A stretch of DNA of 5,315 nucleotides, from assembly GCA_022798155.1 (NCBI GenBank), contig JAAWLY010000150.1, positions 1-5,315 of the forward strand, in the 5' to 3' direction. The notes beneath the pieces were generated by a model that worked only from the letters and a program-made list of their open reading frames with translations, was not told the origin of the DNA and made no database searches. The position numbers were made by a program, and so were the translations under genes. Of this stretch, positions 1 to 4,549 are shown piece after piece (within the stretch, counting starts at the first letter, position 1; each line of letters starts with the position of its first letter). This DNA is from Lawsonibacter sp. Its GTDB lineage: Bacteria; Bacillota; Clostridia; Oscillospirales; Oscillospiraceae.

Positions 1-97
1 CAAAGGGGACGGCGGGCTTTGCCACGTTGCTGGTCAGGGCATAGAGACGGCTGCCCTGGCCGCCGGCCAGCAGCATGGCGACAACTTCTTTTTTCAT
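1..97 (-). CDS. glgC: Glucose-1-phosphate adenylyltransferase (ADP-glucose pyrophosphorylase), N-terminal fragment
   Basis: Only the first 32 codons are present; the gene continues beyond base 1. The peptide begins MKKEVVAMLLAGGQGSRLYA and goes on through AKPAVPF. This is the nucleotidyltransferase signature (LAGGxGxRL, then AKPAVPF) at the extreme N-terminus of bacterial GlgC; GlgD-like paralogues usually diverge here. The family makes ADP-glucose from glucose-1-phosphate and ATP, the committed step of bacterial glycogen synthesis, in the cytoplasm. The ATG at 97-95 is preceded by GAGGTGA (109-103) with a 5-base spacer, the same arrangement as glgB. The gene follows glgB on the same strand after 204 bases of repeat-rich spacer, in which I see no convincing promoter, so co-transcription with glgB is likely. 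Allosteric sites and the C-terminal beta-helix domain lie outside the window. Confidence 0.9.
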   Translation of the reverse strand, partial: MKKEVVAMLLAGGQGSRLYALTSNVAKPAVPF

Positions 98-141
98 GTC
101 GTTCACCTCTTACTTTTTTGGTGCGATGGCATCTATGGAGA

Positions 142-158
142 TCGGGGCAAGGCCCCGA
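142..158. repeat. Perfect 7-bp hairpin upstream of glgC
   Basis: TCGGGGC (142-148) and GCCCCGA (152-158) are perfect inverted repeats around a 3-base loop. In the minus-strand message the hairpin lies about 32 bases 5' of the glgC Shine-Dalgarno. No T-run follows it on either strand, so it does not look like an intrinsic terminator. It could stabilise the 5' end of a processed glgC message or be part of the neighbouring repeat cluster. Confidence 0.6.
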
Positions 159-170
159 GGGTGCCCGGGA

Positions 171-295
171 AGCTCTGCCTTCCTTGTTAAAGGGAGGGGG
201 ACCGCCGGGCAAAGCCCGGTAGCGGAGGGATTTCGTCCAAGCAGAGAGCTTTTAATCCGGAATCCCCCACCCCTCTTTGGCAAGGGGGCGGGGGA
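171..295. repeat. REP/MITE-like palindromic repeat cluster in the glgB-glgC spacer
   Basis: The first unit is bounded by near-matching inverted arms, AGCTCTGC (171-178) and GCAGAGAGCT (241-250). It encloses CCGGGC-AAA-GCCCGG (205-219), with outer CCG (202-204) and CGG (223-225) also able to pair. A second unit (261-295) has CCCCT (270-274) facing AGGGG (283-287). Read on opposite strands the two units look like diverged copies: both have AATCCC, a pyrimidine run, then TTT..CAAGG. This arrangement resembles the bipartite REP elements that I recall being scattered through Oscillospiraceae genomes. Family membership is from memory; the inverted symmetry is seen directly. No T-run follows either stem, so the cluster more likely modulates mRNA stability between glgB and glgC than terminates transcription. 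Confidence 0.6.
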
Positions 296-301
296 GCGAT
301 A

Positions 302-2455
302 TTACTTCTCCGCCTTTTTGGCCCGGGTGCGCTTGGGCTTGTCCGCCGCGGGGGCCTCTTCCGCCTTGGGCTTGCGGCCGCGGCGCTTGGGGGCCTCCTC
401 TGCTGCGGGGGCCGCCTCTGCCTTGGGCCTGCGGCCACGCCTCTTGGGGGCCTCTTCCGCCGCGGGGGCGGGGGCTGCCTCTGCCTTGGGCGCCTTTTTG
501 GCGGCGGGCTTCTTCTCCGCCTTGGGCTTGCGCACCGGGTTCTTGCGCACACAGCGATAGATCACCGCAGACATGGGGGGCAGGTCCACCATGAAGGACT
601 GCTGCTGGTCGTGGCAGGGGATTTTCTCGGTCTTGACCGGCTCCTTGTCCCCCAGGCCCTCGCCGCCATAGGCCGGGTCGTCGGTGTTGAACACCGCCGC
701 CCAGCTTCCGCCGAAGGGGGCGCCCACCCGGTAGCCCTTGCGGTGCTCCGGGGAGAAGTTGCACAGGACAATCAGGGGGGTCCCCTTCCGGTCCCAGCGC
801 AGGAAGGCCACCGTGTTGGCCGTGTTGTCGTCGGCGCACAGCCACTGGAAGCCCTGCCAGGAATCGTCCTGCTCCCACAGGGGGGCGTTTTCCAGATAGA
901 AGGCGTTCATGGCCTTGAAGAAGTCCTGGGTCTGGCGGTGGGGGGCGTATTGCAGCAGGTGCCAGTCCAGGGAGTATTCGTAGTGCCACTCGTTCCACTG
1001 GCCCAGCTCCGCCCCCATGAAGGTGAGCTTCTTGCCGGGATGGGTCATCATATAGGTGTAGAAGGCCCGGACGCCGGCAAACTTCTGGGGGTTGTCCCCG
1101 GGCATCTTGCCAAAGAAGGAGCCCTTCATGTGCACCACCTCGTCGTGGCTGAGAGGCAGGATATAGTTCTCGGAGAAGGCGTACATCAGGGAGAAGGTGA
1201 TGTCCCGGTGGTTAAACTGGCGGAAGTAGGGGTCCAGCTTGATATAATGGCAGATGTCGTTCATCCAGCCCATGTTCCACTTGAAGTTGAAGCCCAGGCC
1301 GCCGTCGTCCACAGGCTTGGTCACCTTGGGCCAGGCGGTGGACTCCTCCGCCACCATCAGCACGTCGGGGTGGGCGGCAAAGACGGCGGTGTTCAGGTCC
1401 TGGAAGAACTTGATGGCCTCCAGATTCTCGTGGCCGCCGTTGATGTTGGGCATCCACTCTCCGTCTTTCCGGTTGTAGTCCAGATAGAGCATAGAGGACA
1501 CCGCATCTACCCGCAGCCCGTCCATGTGGTACTCCTCCAGCCAGAACATGGCCGAGGAGAACAGGAACGAGCGCACCTCGGGCCGGCCAAAGTCAAATAC
1601 GTCAGTGCCCCACTCCTTGTGCTCCCCCTTCCGGGGGTCGTTGTATTCGTAGGTGGGGGTGCCGTCGAAGTTGTAAAGGCCGAAGGCGTCACGGGGGAAG
1701 TGGGCGGGGACCCAGTCCATGATGACCCCTACCCCCGCCTGGTGGAGCTGGTCGATCAGGTACTTCAAATCGTCCGGCGTGCCAAAGCGGCTGGTGGCCG
1801 CGAAGTAGCCGGTGCACTGATAGCCCCAGGAGGCGTCCAGCGGGTGCTCGGTGACGGGGAGCAGCTCCACGTGGGTAAAGCCCATCTCCTTCACGTAGGG
1901 CACCAGATAGCCGGTGATGTCCCGATAGCTGAGAAATTCTCCTTCGCCGGTGCGCCGCCAGGAGCCCAGATGGCACTCGTAGATGTTCATGGGCCGGCGG
2001 TAGGGCGGGTTCTTCTCCCGGAAAGCAAACCAGTCCCGGTCGCCCCACTGGTAGCTGGTGTTCAGATCATAGATCTTGCTGGACACGTCGGGCCGGGTGG
2101 CGGCGTGGAAGCCATATGGGTCGGCCTTGCCTACAAACCCGCTACCGTCCGCCTTATGTATGGCGTACTGGTAGGCGTCGTAGCGCTGAAGGCCGGGGAC
2201 AAAGGCCTCCCAGATGCCCCCCTCTACCCTGGTCATGGGCGTGGCCTCCAAATCCCAGCCGTTGAAGTCGCCGATGACGGTGATCTTGGGGGCGTTGGGC
2301 GCCCAGACCCGAAACAGATAGCCCTCCGCCCCGCTTTCATCCTTGGCCGGATGGGCGCCGAAGCACTGCCAGGCATGGGTGGAGCGGCCCTCGGAAAAGG
2401 CTTCCAGTTCTAAAAAAAGGTCGTTAGAAGAGAGATTTTCTTGGTATTTAGACAT
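302..2455 (-). CDS. glgB: 1,4-alpha-glucan (glycogen) branching enzyme with AT-hook-like C-terminal tail
   Basis: The 717-residue protein moves alpha-1,4-glucan chains to form alpha-1,6 branches in glycogen (GH13, cytoplasmic). An N-terminal CBM48-type beta-sandwich is at about residues 44-115, with YLFRVWAPNA and VIGDFNGWD. The GH13 barrel follows, with region I DWVPAHF (247-253), nucleophile D317 in GLRVDAV, acid/base E370 in MVAEEST and transition-state D438 in LPLSHDEV. The C-terminal beta domain ends near VIYRCVRK (631-638). All catalytic residues are present and the core length is normal for a GlgB with a single N-terminal module. Residues 639-717 form an added low-complexity tail rich in Lys, Ala, Pro, Glu and Arg, with two KRRGRxPK motifs. 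The ATG at 2455 was chosen because GAGGTGA sits 5 bases upstream; an in-frame GTG three codons earlier overlaps that site. A sigma-A promoter lies upstream and glgC follows. The tail's role is unknown. Confidence 0.96.
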   Translation of the reverse strand: MSKYQENLSSNDLFLELEAFSEGRSTHAWQCFGAHPAKDESGAEGYLFRVWAPNAPKITVIGDFNGWDLEATPMTRVEGGIWEAFVPGLQRYDAYQYAIHKADGSGFVGKADPYGFHAATRPDVSSKIYDLNTSYQWGDRDWFAFREKNPPYRRPMNIYECHLGSWRRTGEGEFLSYRDITGYLVPYVKEMGFTHVELLPVTEHPLDASWGYQCTGYFAATSRFGTPDDLKYLIDQLHQAGVGVIMDWVPAHFPRDAFGLYNFDGTPTYEYNDPRKGEHKEWGTDVFDFGRPEVRSFLFSSAMFWLEEYHMDGLRVDAVSSMLYLDYNRKDGEWMPNINGGHENLEAIKFFQDLNTAVFAAHPDVLMVAEESTAWPKVTKPVDDGGLGFNFKWNMGWMNDICHYIKLDPYFRQFNHRDITFSLMYAFSENYILPLSHDEVVHMKGSFFGKMPGDNPQKFAGVRAFYTYMMTHPGKKLTFMGAELGQWNEWHYEYSLDWHLLQYAPHRQTQDFFKAMNAFYLENAPLWEQDDSWQGFQWLCADDNTANTVAFLRWDRKGTPLIVLCNFSPEHRKGYRVGAPFGGSWAAVFNTDDPAYGGEGLGDKEPVKTEKIPCHDQQQSFMVDLPPMSAVIYRCVRKNPVRKPKAEKKPAAKKAPKAEAAPAPAAEEAPKRRGRRPKAEAAPAAEEAPKRRGRKPKAEEAPAADKPKRTRAKKAEK
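368..487 (-). repeat. In-frame tandem repeat encoding the AT-hook-like tail of GlgB
   Basis: Two tandem units encode residues 657-677 and 678-696 of GlgB. Each reads KAEAAP(AP)AAEEAPKRRGR(R/K)P; the second unit is two residues shorter. A degenerate third unit (697-717) keeps KAEEAPAA and ends in a run of Lys/Arg. The DNA units are 63 and 57 bases and differ at several positions, so the duplication is not brand new. Repeats of this kind can gain or lose units by slippage. Confidence 0.8.
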
Positions 2456-2460
2456 TTTTA

Positions 2461-2467
2461 TCACCTC
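2461..2467 (-). promoter_or_regulatory. Ribosome binding site that sets the glgB start
   Basis: On the minus strand, GAGGTGA is followed by TAAAA where the last A of the site ends, then ATG at 2455: a 5-base spacer. The alternative upstream GTG (2464-2462) lies inside this site and cannot be served by it. glgC has the same GAGGTGA and 5-base spacing at 103-109. Confidence 0.85.
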
Positions 2468-2542
2468 GTGGATTCTTTTGCAGATTCTTGTCAGCTAAAA
2501 CCAACAAGGGCTTGTCAAATGAGCTTGCATATATTTATCAAA

Positions 2543-2571
2543 ATTATACAACATCAAAGTGTAACCGTCAA
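2543..2571 (-). promoter_or_regulatory. Consensus sigma-A promoter for glgB
   Basis: On the minus strand, TTGACG (2571-2566) is separated by exactly 17 bases from TATAAT (2548-2543). This is 11 of 12 consensus positions with optimal spacing. Transcription would start near 2536, giving a leader of roughly 80 bases before the glgB ATG. The flanks are AT-rich inside an otherwise GC-rich region, as expected of a strong housekeeping promoter. It separates glgBC transcription from the upstream carboxypeptidase gene. Confidence 0.9.
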
Positions 2572-2626
2572 GTAAAATAGTGGAAAACCAGCAAGAAAAT
2601 TCGCGAAGAAATTCCTAGAGCGGCAA

Positions 2627-2660
2627 GGGGTCGGGGATTTGGGGGGGACACTGGGGCGGG
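2627..2660 (+). other. Potential G-quadruplex motif
   Basis: Five G-runs follow one another on the plus strand: GGGG (2627-2630), GGGG (2633-2636), a run of seven G (2641-2647), GGGG (2653-2656) and GGG (2658-2660). The loops are 2, 4, 5 and 1 bases. This satisfies the usual four-run G3+N1-7 rule. It lies about 55 bases upstream of the glgB -35 box, on the template strand for leftward transcripts reading out of the carboxypeptidase gene. Confidence 0.5.
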
Positions 2661-2740
2661 CAAAGGCCCCTTTGGAGTGCATACCTGGAAGCGCCGCCCT
2701 GCCAAAGAGGCTTTTTGCCCGCGGCCGGGACAGGGGCGGC

Positions 2741-2770
2741 GGGCGATGTAGGGGCGGGTATTACCCCGCC
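2741..2770. repeat. REP-like hairpin overlapping the carboxypeptidase stop codon
   Basis: GGCGGG (2753-2758) and CCCGCC (2765-2770) form a perfect 6-bp stem around a 6-base loop containing the stop codon of the carboxypeptidase gene. The left flank ATGTAGGGGCGGG matches a short palindromic repeat style that I recall as very common in Oscillospiraceae genomes (GTAGGGGCGG, variable loop, CCGCC). It may act as a 3' mRNA end-stabiliser; no T-run follows it in the leftward direction. The symmetry is seen directly; family membership is from memory. Confidence 0.55.
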
Positions 2771-3909
2771 ATAAGCAGCTCCCGCAGCATCCGGGAGAAA
2801 ATGCCGGGGACGGACAGCCGCTCCACCGCCTCAGACGCCAGAATGGGCACGGTATCCCGCAGCTCTTCCCCCACATAGACCTCCAGCCGGCCCAGGGTCT
2901 GGCCCCGCTCCACCGGAGCCTCCACGTTTTCCGCCAGCTCCATCCGGGTGGTCACCTGGCCCGCCTCGCCCCGGCGCACCAGCAGCCGGCACTCCCGCTC
3001 CAGCTGGGGCTGCACCTGCTCCTGCTCCCCCAGCAGCACGTCCACCGGCGCCAGGGGGGCCTCCGGGTAGACGGGAACCAGCGCGTAGTTGGCAAAGCCA
3101 TAGTCCATCAGGGCCTTGGCGTCCTCAAAACGCTGGTTGCTGGTGGGCGCGTGCATCACTACCGCAATCAGCTCCATGCCCTCCCGCTCCGCTGTGGCCG
3201 ACATGCAGTACATGGCCGAGTTGGTAAAGCCCGTCTTTAAGCCGGTGGCCCCCTGATAAAAGCGGATCAGCCGGTTGGTATTGGTCAGGCCGAACTCCCC
3301 GTTTCGGATGGAGTCCATCCAGATGGTGGTGTACTCCCGGATCTTCGGGTGGTTTAAAATCAGCTCCCGGCTCATCAGGGCAATGTCGTGGGCGGAGGTG
3401 ACATGGCCCTGGGCCGGCAGACCGGTGCAGTTGAGAAAATTGGTGTCACCCATGCCCAGCTCCTGGGCCCGCTGGTTCATCCGAGAGACAAAGGCGCTCT
3501 CGCTGCCCGCCACAAACTCCGCCAGAGCTACCGCGCAGTCGTTGCCCGACACCACCGTGACGCACTTAATCATCTCCGACACCGGCATCTGCTCCCCCTC
3601 CTTCAGATACACCTGGGATCCGCCCATGCCCGCGGCGTAGGTGGAGACGGTTACCATGTCCTCCATGGAGATTTCTCCCGCGTCCACCGCCTCCATCACC
3701 AGCAGCAGGGTCATAATCTTGGTGACGCTGGCCGGCTCCAGCTTCTCGTGGGCGTTCTCCTCCAAAAGGAAGGCCCCCGTCTCCTTTTCCATCAGCACGC
3801 AGGAGGCGCAGGACAGATTCAGCCCCGCCTGCGCCGGGGCCGCCCCGGCCAGAGGGATTGCGGCAACGAGGGTTACCGCCGCCAGTAGAAACGATGTGAG
3901 TTTTTTCAT
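2761..3909 (-). CDS. Exported D-alanyl-D-alanine carboxypeptidase (peptidase S11, PBP5/DacF-like)
   Basis: The 382-residue protein has a signal peptide (MKK, hydrophobic core to about residue 22, likely cleaved after AQA at 28) and all three penicillin-binding motifs: SVTK (S61 nucleophile, K64), SGN (121-123) and KTG (225-227). Family members trim the terminal D-Ala from peptidoglycan stem pentapeptides outside the membrane. A PBP5-type C-terminal beta domain covers about 285-365. It is followed by a short end helix (FSRMLRELLM) that may bind the membrane. Length and layout match DacA/DacF of Firmicutes; I cannot choose between housekeeping and sporulation paralogues. The ATG at 3909 is set by AGGAGG eight bases upstream; an earlier in-frame ATG at 3930 lies beyond that site. 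The mature protein has seven cysteines, including C34-A-S-C37, which is many for an exported enzyme. The stop codon lies in a repeat hairpin. Confidence 0.95.
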   Translation of the reverse strand: MKKLTSFLLAAVTLVAAIPLAGAAPAQAGLNLSCASCVLMEKETGAFLLEENAHEKLEPASVTKIMTLLLVMEAVDAGEISMEDMVTVSTYAAGMGGSQVYLKEGEQMPVSEMIKCVTVVSGNDCAVALAEFVAGSESAFVSRMNQRAQELGMGDTNFLNCTGLPAQGHVTSAHDIALMSRELILNHPKIREYTTIWMDSIRNGEFGLTNTNRLIRFYQGATGLKTGFTNSAMYCMSATAEREGMELIAVVMHAPTSNQRFEDAKALMDYGFANYALVPVYPEAPLAPVDVLLGEQEQVQPQLERECRLLVRRGEAGQVTTRMELAENVEAPVERGQTLGRLEVYVGEELRDTVPILASEAVERLSVPGIFSRMLRELLMAG

Positions 3910-3917
3910 AAAGGATT

Positions 3918-3923
3918 CCTCCT
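3918..3923 (-). promoter_or_regulatory. Ribosome binding site that sets the carboxypeptidase start
   Basis: A perfect AGGAGG on the minus strand lies 8 bases upstream of the ATG at 3909. The following residues, MKKLTSFLLA, form a normal signal-peptide start. The alternative ATG at 3930 lies upstream of this site and would put seven acidic/polar residues before the signal peptide. Confidence 0.85.
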
Positions 3924-4043
3924 GATCCATATCTTATCGCTCCAATTTTGCCTCCTGCCCTCCGCAAGGGGGCGGGAAAATCATAGGATTTGAGCGCTTC
4001 GTGTATGGTCAGGATGTGGCAAAGACAGTTTTTCTATTCTTTT

Positions 4044-4081
4044 GGCGGATTGGTATTTTTTGCTGATACCGCCGCGGGCGG
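4044..4081. repeat. Overlapping, mutually exclusive hairpins
   Basis: GGCGG occurs at 4044-4048 and again at 4077-4081, and a single CCGCC (4069-4073) lies between them and can pair with only one. GGTAT (4052-4056) and ATACC (4066-4070) form a further stem. The CCGCC-GCG-GGCGG version is the most compact, with a 3-base loop. Any regulatory role is unproven. Confidence 0.4.
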
Positions 4082-4143
4082 AGCAAAATCCCCCGCCACG
4101 CCCACGGGGACGCAGTTGATTCATTTGACTATATCGTCCGCCG

Positions 4144-4171
4144 GGCGAAAAAGAGGGCGAAACAGGCGAAA
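4144..4171 (+). repeat. Three GGCGAAA direct repeats upstream of the terminase genes
   Basis: GGCGAAA occurs at 4144-4150, 4156-4162 and 4165-4171 in the same orientation, with starts 12 and 9 bases apart (21 in total, about two helical turns). The copies sit 78-105 bases upstream of the putative terminase small subunit start and directly next to an A6T6 tract. Their shape is reminiscent of small-subunit binding sites next to phage packaging sites, but that is analogy only. Confidence 0.45.
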
Positions 4172-4172
4172 A

Positions 4173-4186
4173 CAAAAAATTTTTTG
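4173..4186. repeat. 14-bp perfect A6T6 palindrome
   Basis: CAAAAAATTTTTTG reads the same on both strands. Such a tract bends or stiffens DNA and stands out in this GC-rich window. It is not an intrinsic terminator because it has no GC stem of its own. It lies 62 bases before the putative terS start. Confidence 0.6.
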
Positions 4187-4236
4187 CTCGGTGCATCCAA
4201 ACGTACAACTTTTGCCCTCCAGCCCCCATGATTGTA

Positions 4237-4242
4237 AGGAGG
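4237..4242 (+). promoter_or_regulatory. Ribosome binding site that sets the terS-like start
   Basis: A perfect AGGAGG lies 6 bases upstream of the ATG at 4249. A longer in-frame reading from ATG 4228 would place this site inside the coding sequence and leaves no good site of its own, so 4249 is preferred. Confidence 0.85.
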
Positions 4243-4248
4243 GATGGA

Positions 4249-4548
4249 ATGGCAAAGGCAAAGGGGCTCCCAGACCGGGAGCAGATTATCAAGCGCATGT
4301 GGAAGCTGGCCAACGCCGGCGCGGGAGACGCCGTGAAGCTGGCCTGCTTCCCCCCAGAGGAGTGGCAGGACACCGAAGGGCTGGACCTGGACGCCCTCAC
4401 CGAGTTTAAGCGGGGGAGCAACGGCGTGGTAGAGCTGAAATTCGCCGACCGGGGGCGGCTGCTGGAGCGGCTGCTGGACACGGTGGACCACAGCGGCGAG
4501 GACCAGGTGGACCGCTTCCTCCATGCCATGGAGCAGCAGGAGGGATAG
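4249..4548 (+). CDS. Putative phage terminase small subunit (short form)
   Basis: The 99-residue protein begins MAKAKGLPDREQIIKRMWKL. I infer the assignment from position and a C-terminal pattern: it ends one base before terL, and residues 62-80 (GSNGVVELKFADRGRLLERL) resemble the GxxEIKxxDRxxALExL segment near the end of many terminase small subunits. In that family the small subunit recognises phage DNA and recruits the large subunit for packaging. The protein is charged, with no membrane segment or signal peptide. It lacks the obvious N-terminal helix-turn-helix and the usual length (often 130-200 residues), so it may be a reduced form or a different small protein of the packaging operon. 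The start is set by the AGGAGG at 4237-4242. Codon use matches the neighbouring host genes. Confidence 0.6.
   Translation: MAKAKGLPDREQIIKRMWKLANAGAGDAVKLACFPPEEWQDTEGLDLDALTEFKRGSNGVVELKFADRGRLLERLLDTVDHSGEDQVDRFLHAMEQQEG
4538..4543 (+). promoter_or_regulatory. Ribosome binding site that sets a GTG start for terL
   Basis: AGGAGG lies inside the last codons of the upstream gene, 6 bases before GTG at 4550. An in-frame ATG at 4523 precedes this site, would give an atypical nine-residue extension (MPWSSRRDR) and has no good site of its own. The GTG start gives the compact stop/start junction typical of translational coupling. Confidence 0.8.
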
Positions 4549-4549
4549 G

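Larger units (their letters stand above)
2456..2760. other. Intergenic region between the carboxypeptidase gene and glgB
   Basis: This 305-base spacer holds no credible gene. Its left half (about 2456-2620) is conspicuously AT-rich for this window and carries the glgB leader and promoter. Its right half is very GC-rich and holds a G-run cluster (2627-2660), an inverted repeat CAAAGG-CC-CCTTTG (2661-2674) and the repeat hairpin overlapping the carboxypeptidase stop. TTCGCGAA, an 8-bp palindrome at 2600-2607, lies 29 bases upstream of the -35 box. I found no classic stem-plus-T-run terminator for the carboxypeptidase gene. Confidence 0.7.
3910..4248. other. Divergent intergenic region between host carboxypeptidase gene and phage terminase genes
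   Basis: This 339-base spacer separates leftward host genes from rightward phage genes. It contains both ribosome binding sites, a G-rich repeat fragment (3964-3976), overlapping hairpins (4044-4081), a stem CCCCG/CGGGG (4091-4095 with 4105-4109), three GGCGAAA repeats (4144-4171) and an A6T6 palindrome (4173-4186). I see no tRNA, no integrase or repressor gene, and no confident promoter in either direction. The best leftward -10 candidate is TATGAT (3985-3980), but it lacks a -35 box at proper spacing. The host-phage boundary presumably lies here, but no attachment-site duplication can be seen from one end. Confidence 0.6.

Noticed and set aside
261..295. Possible intrinsic terminator after glgB
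   Set aside because: The stem is followed by a G/A-rich stretch in the leftward direction with no T-run; glgC follows without its own visible promoter, so termination here is unlikely.
252..998. 248-codon minus-strand frame overlapping the 3' half of glgB
   Set aside because: It is an off-frame reading of glgB and its repeats, rich in Pro/Gly/Arg, with no domain.
611..2413. 600-codon open frame on the plus strand
   Set aside because: It lies entirely antisense to glgB, has a Gly/Val/Leu/His-biased composition typical of GC-rich shadow frames, no recognised domain and no good ribosome binding site. glgB is certain from its catalytic motifs.
3388..3888. 166-codon plus-strand frame
   Set aside because: It is antisense to the carboxypeptidase gene, which has all three active-site motifs; the frame is His/Leu/Arg-rich shadow sequence.
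3980..4010. TATGAT as a promoter -10 for the carboxypeptidase gene
   Set aside because: No -35-like hexamer is found at 16-18 bases; the best match (CTGACC) is at 21 bases. It is too weak to annotate.
4125..4153. TTGACT as a -35 box for the terminase genes
   Set aside because: The sequence 16-18 bases downstream is purine-rich (AAAAAG) and not a -10 box.
4181..4209. TTTTTG ... TACAAC as a promoter for terS
   Set aside because: The spacing is 17 bases, but the -35 matches consensus at only two positions and the -10 at four. Phage late genes may also be read from farther away.
3990..4409. 139-codon plus-strand frame crossing the divergent spacer
   Set aside because: It runs into the terS-like gene in another frame, has no ribosome binding site and turns Arg/Gly-rich at the overlap, as shadows do.
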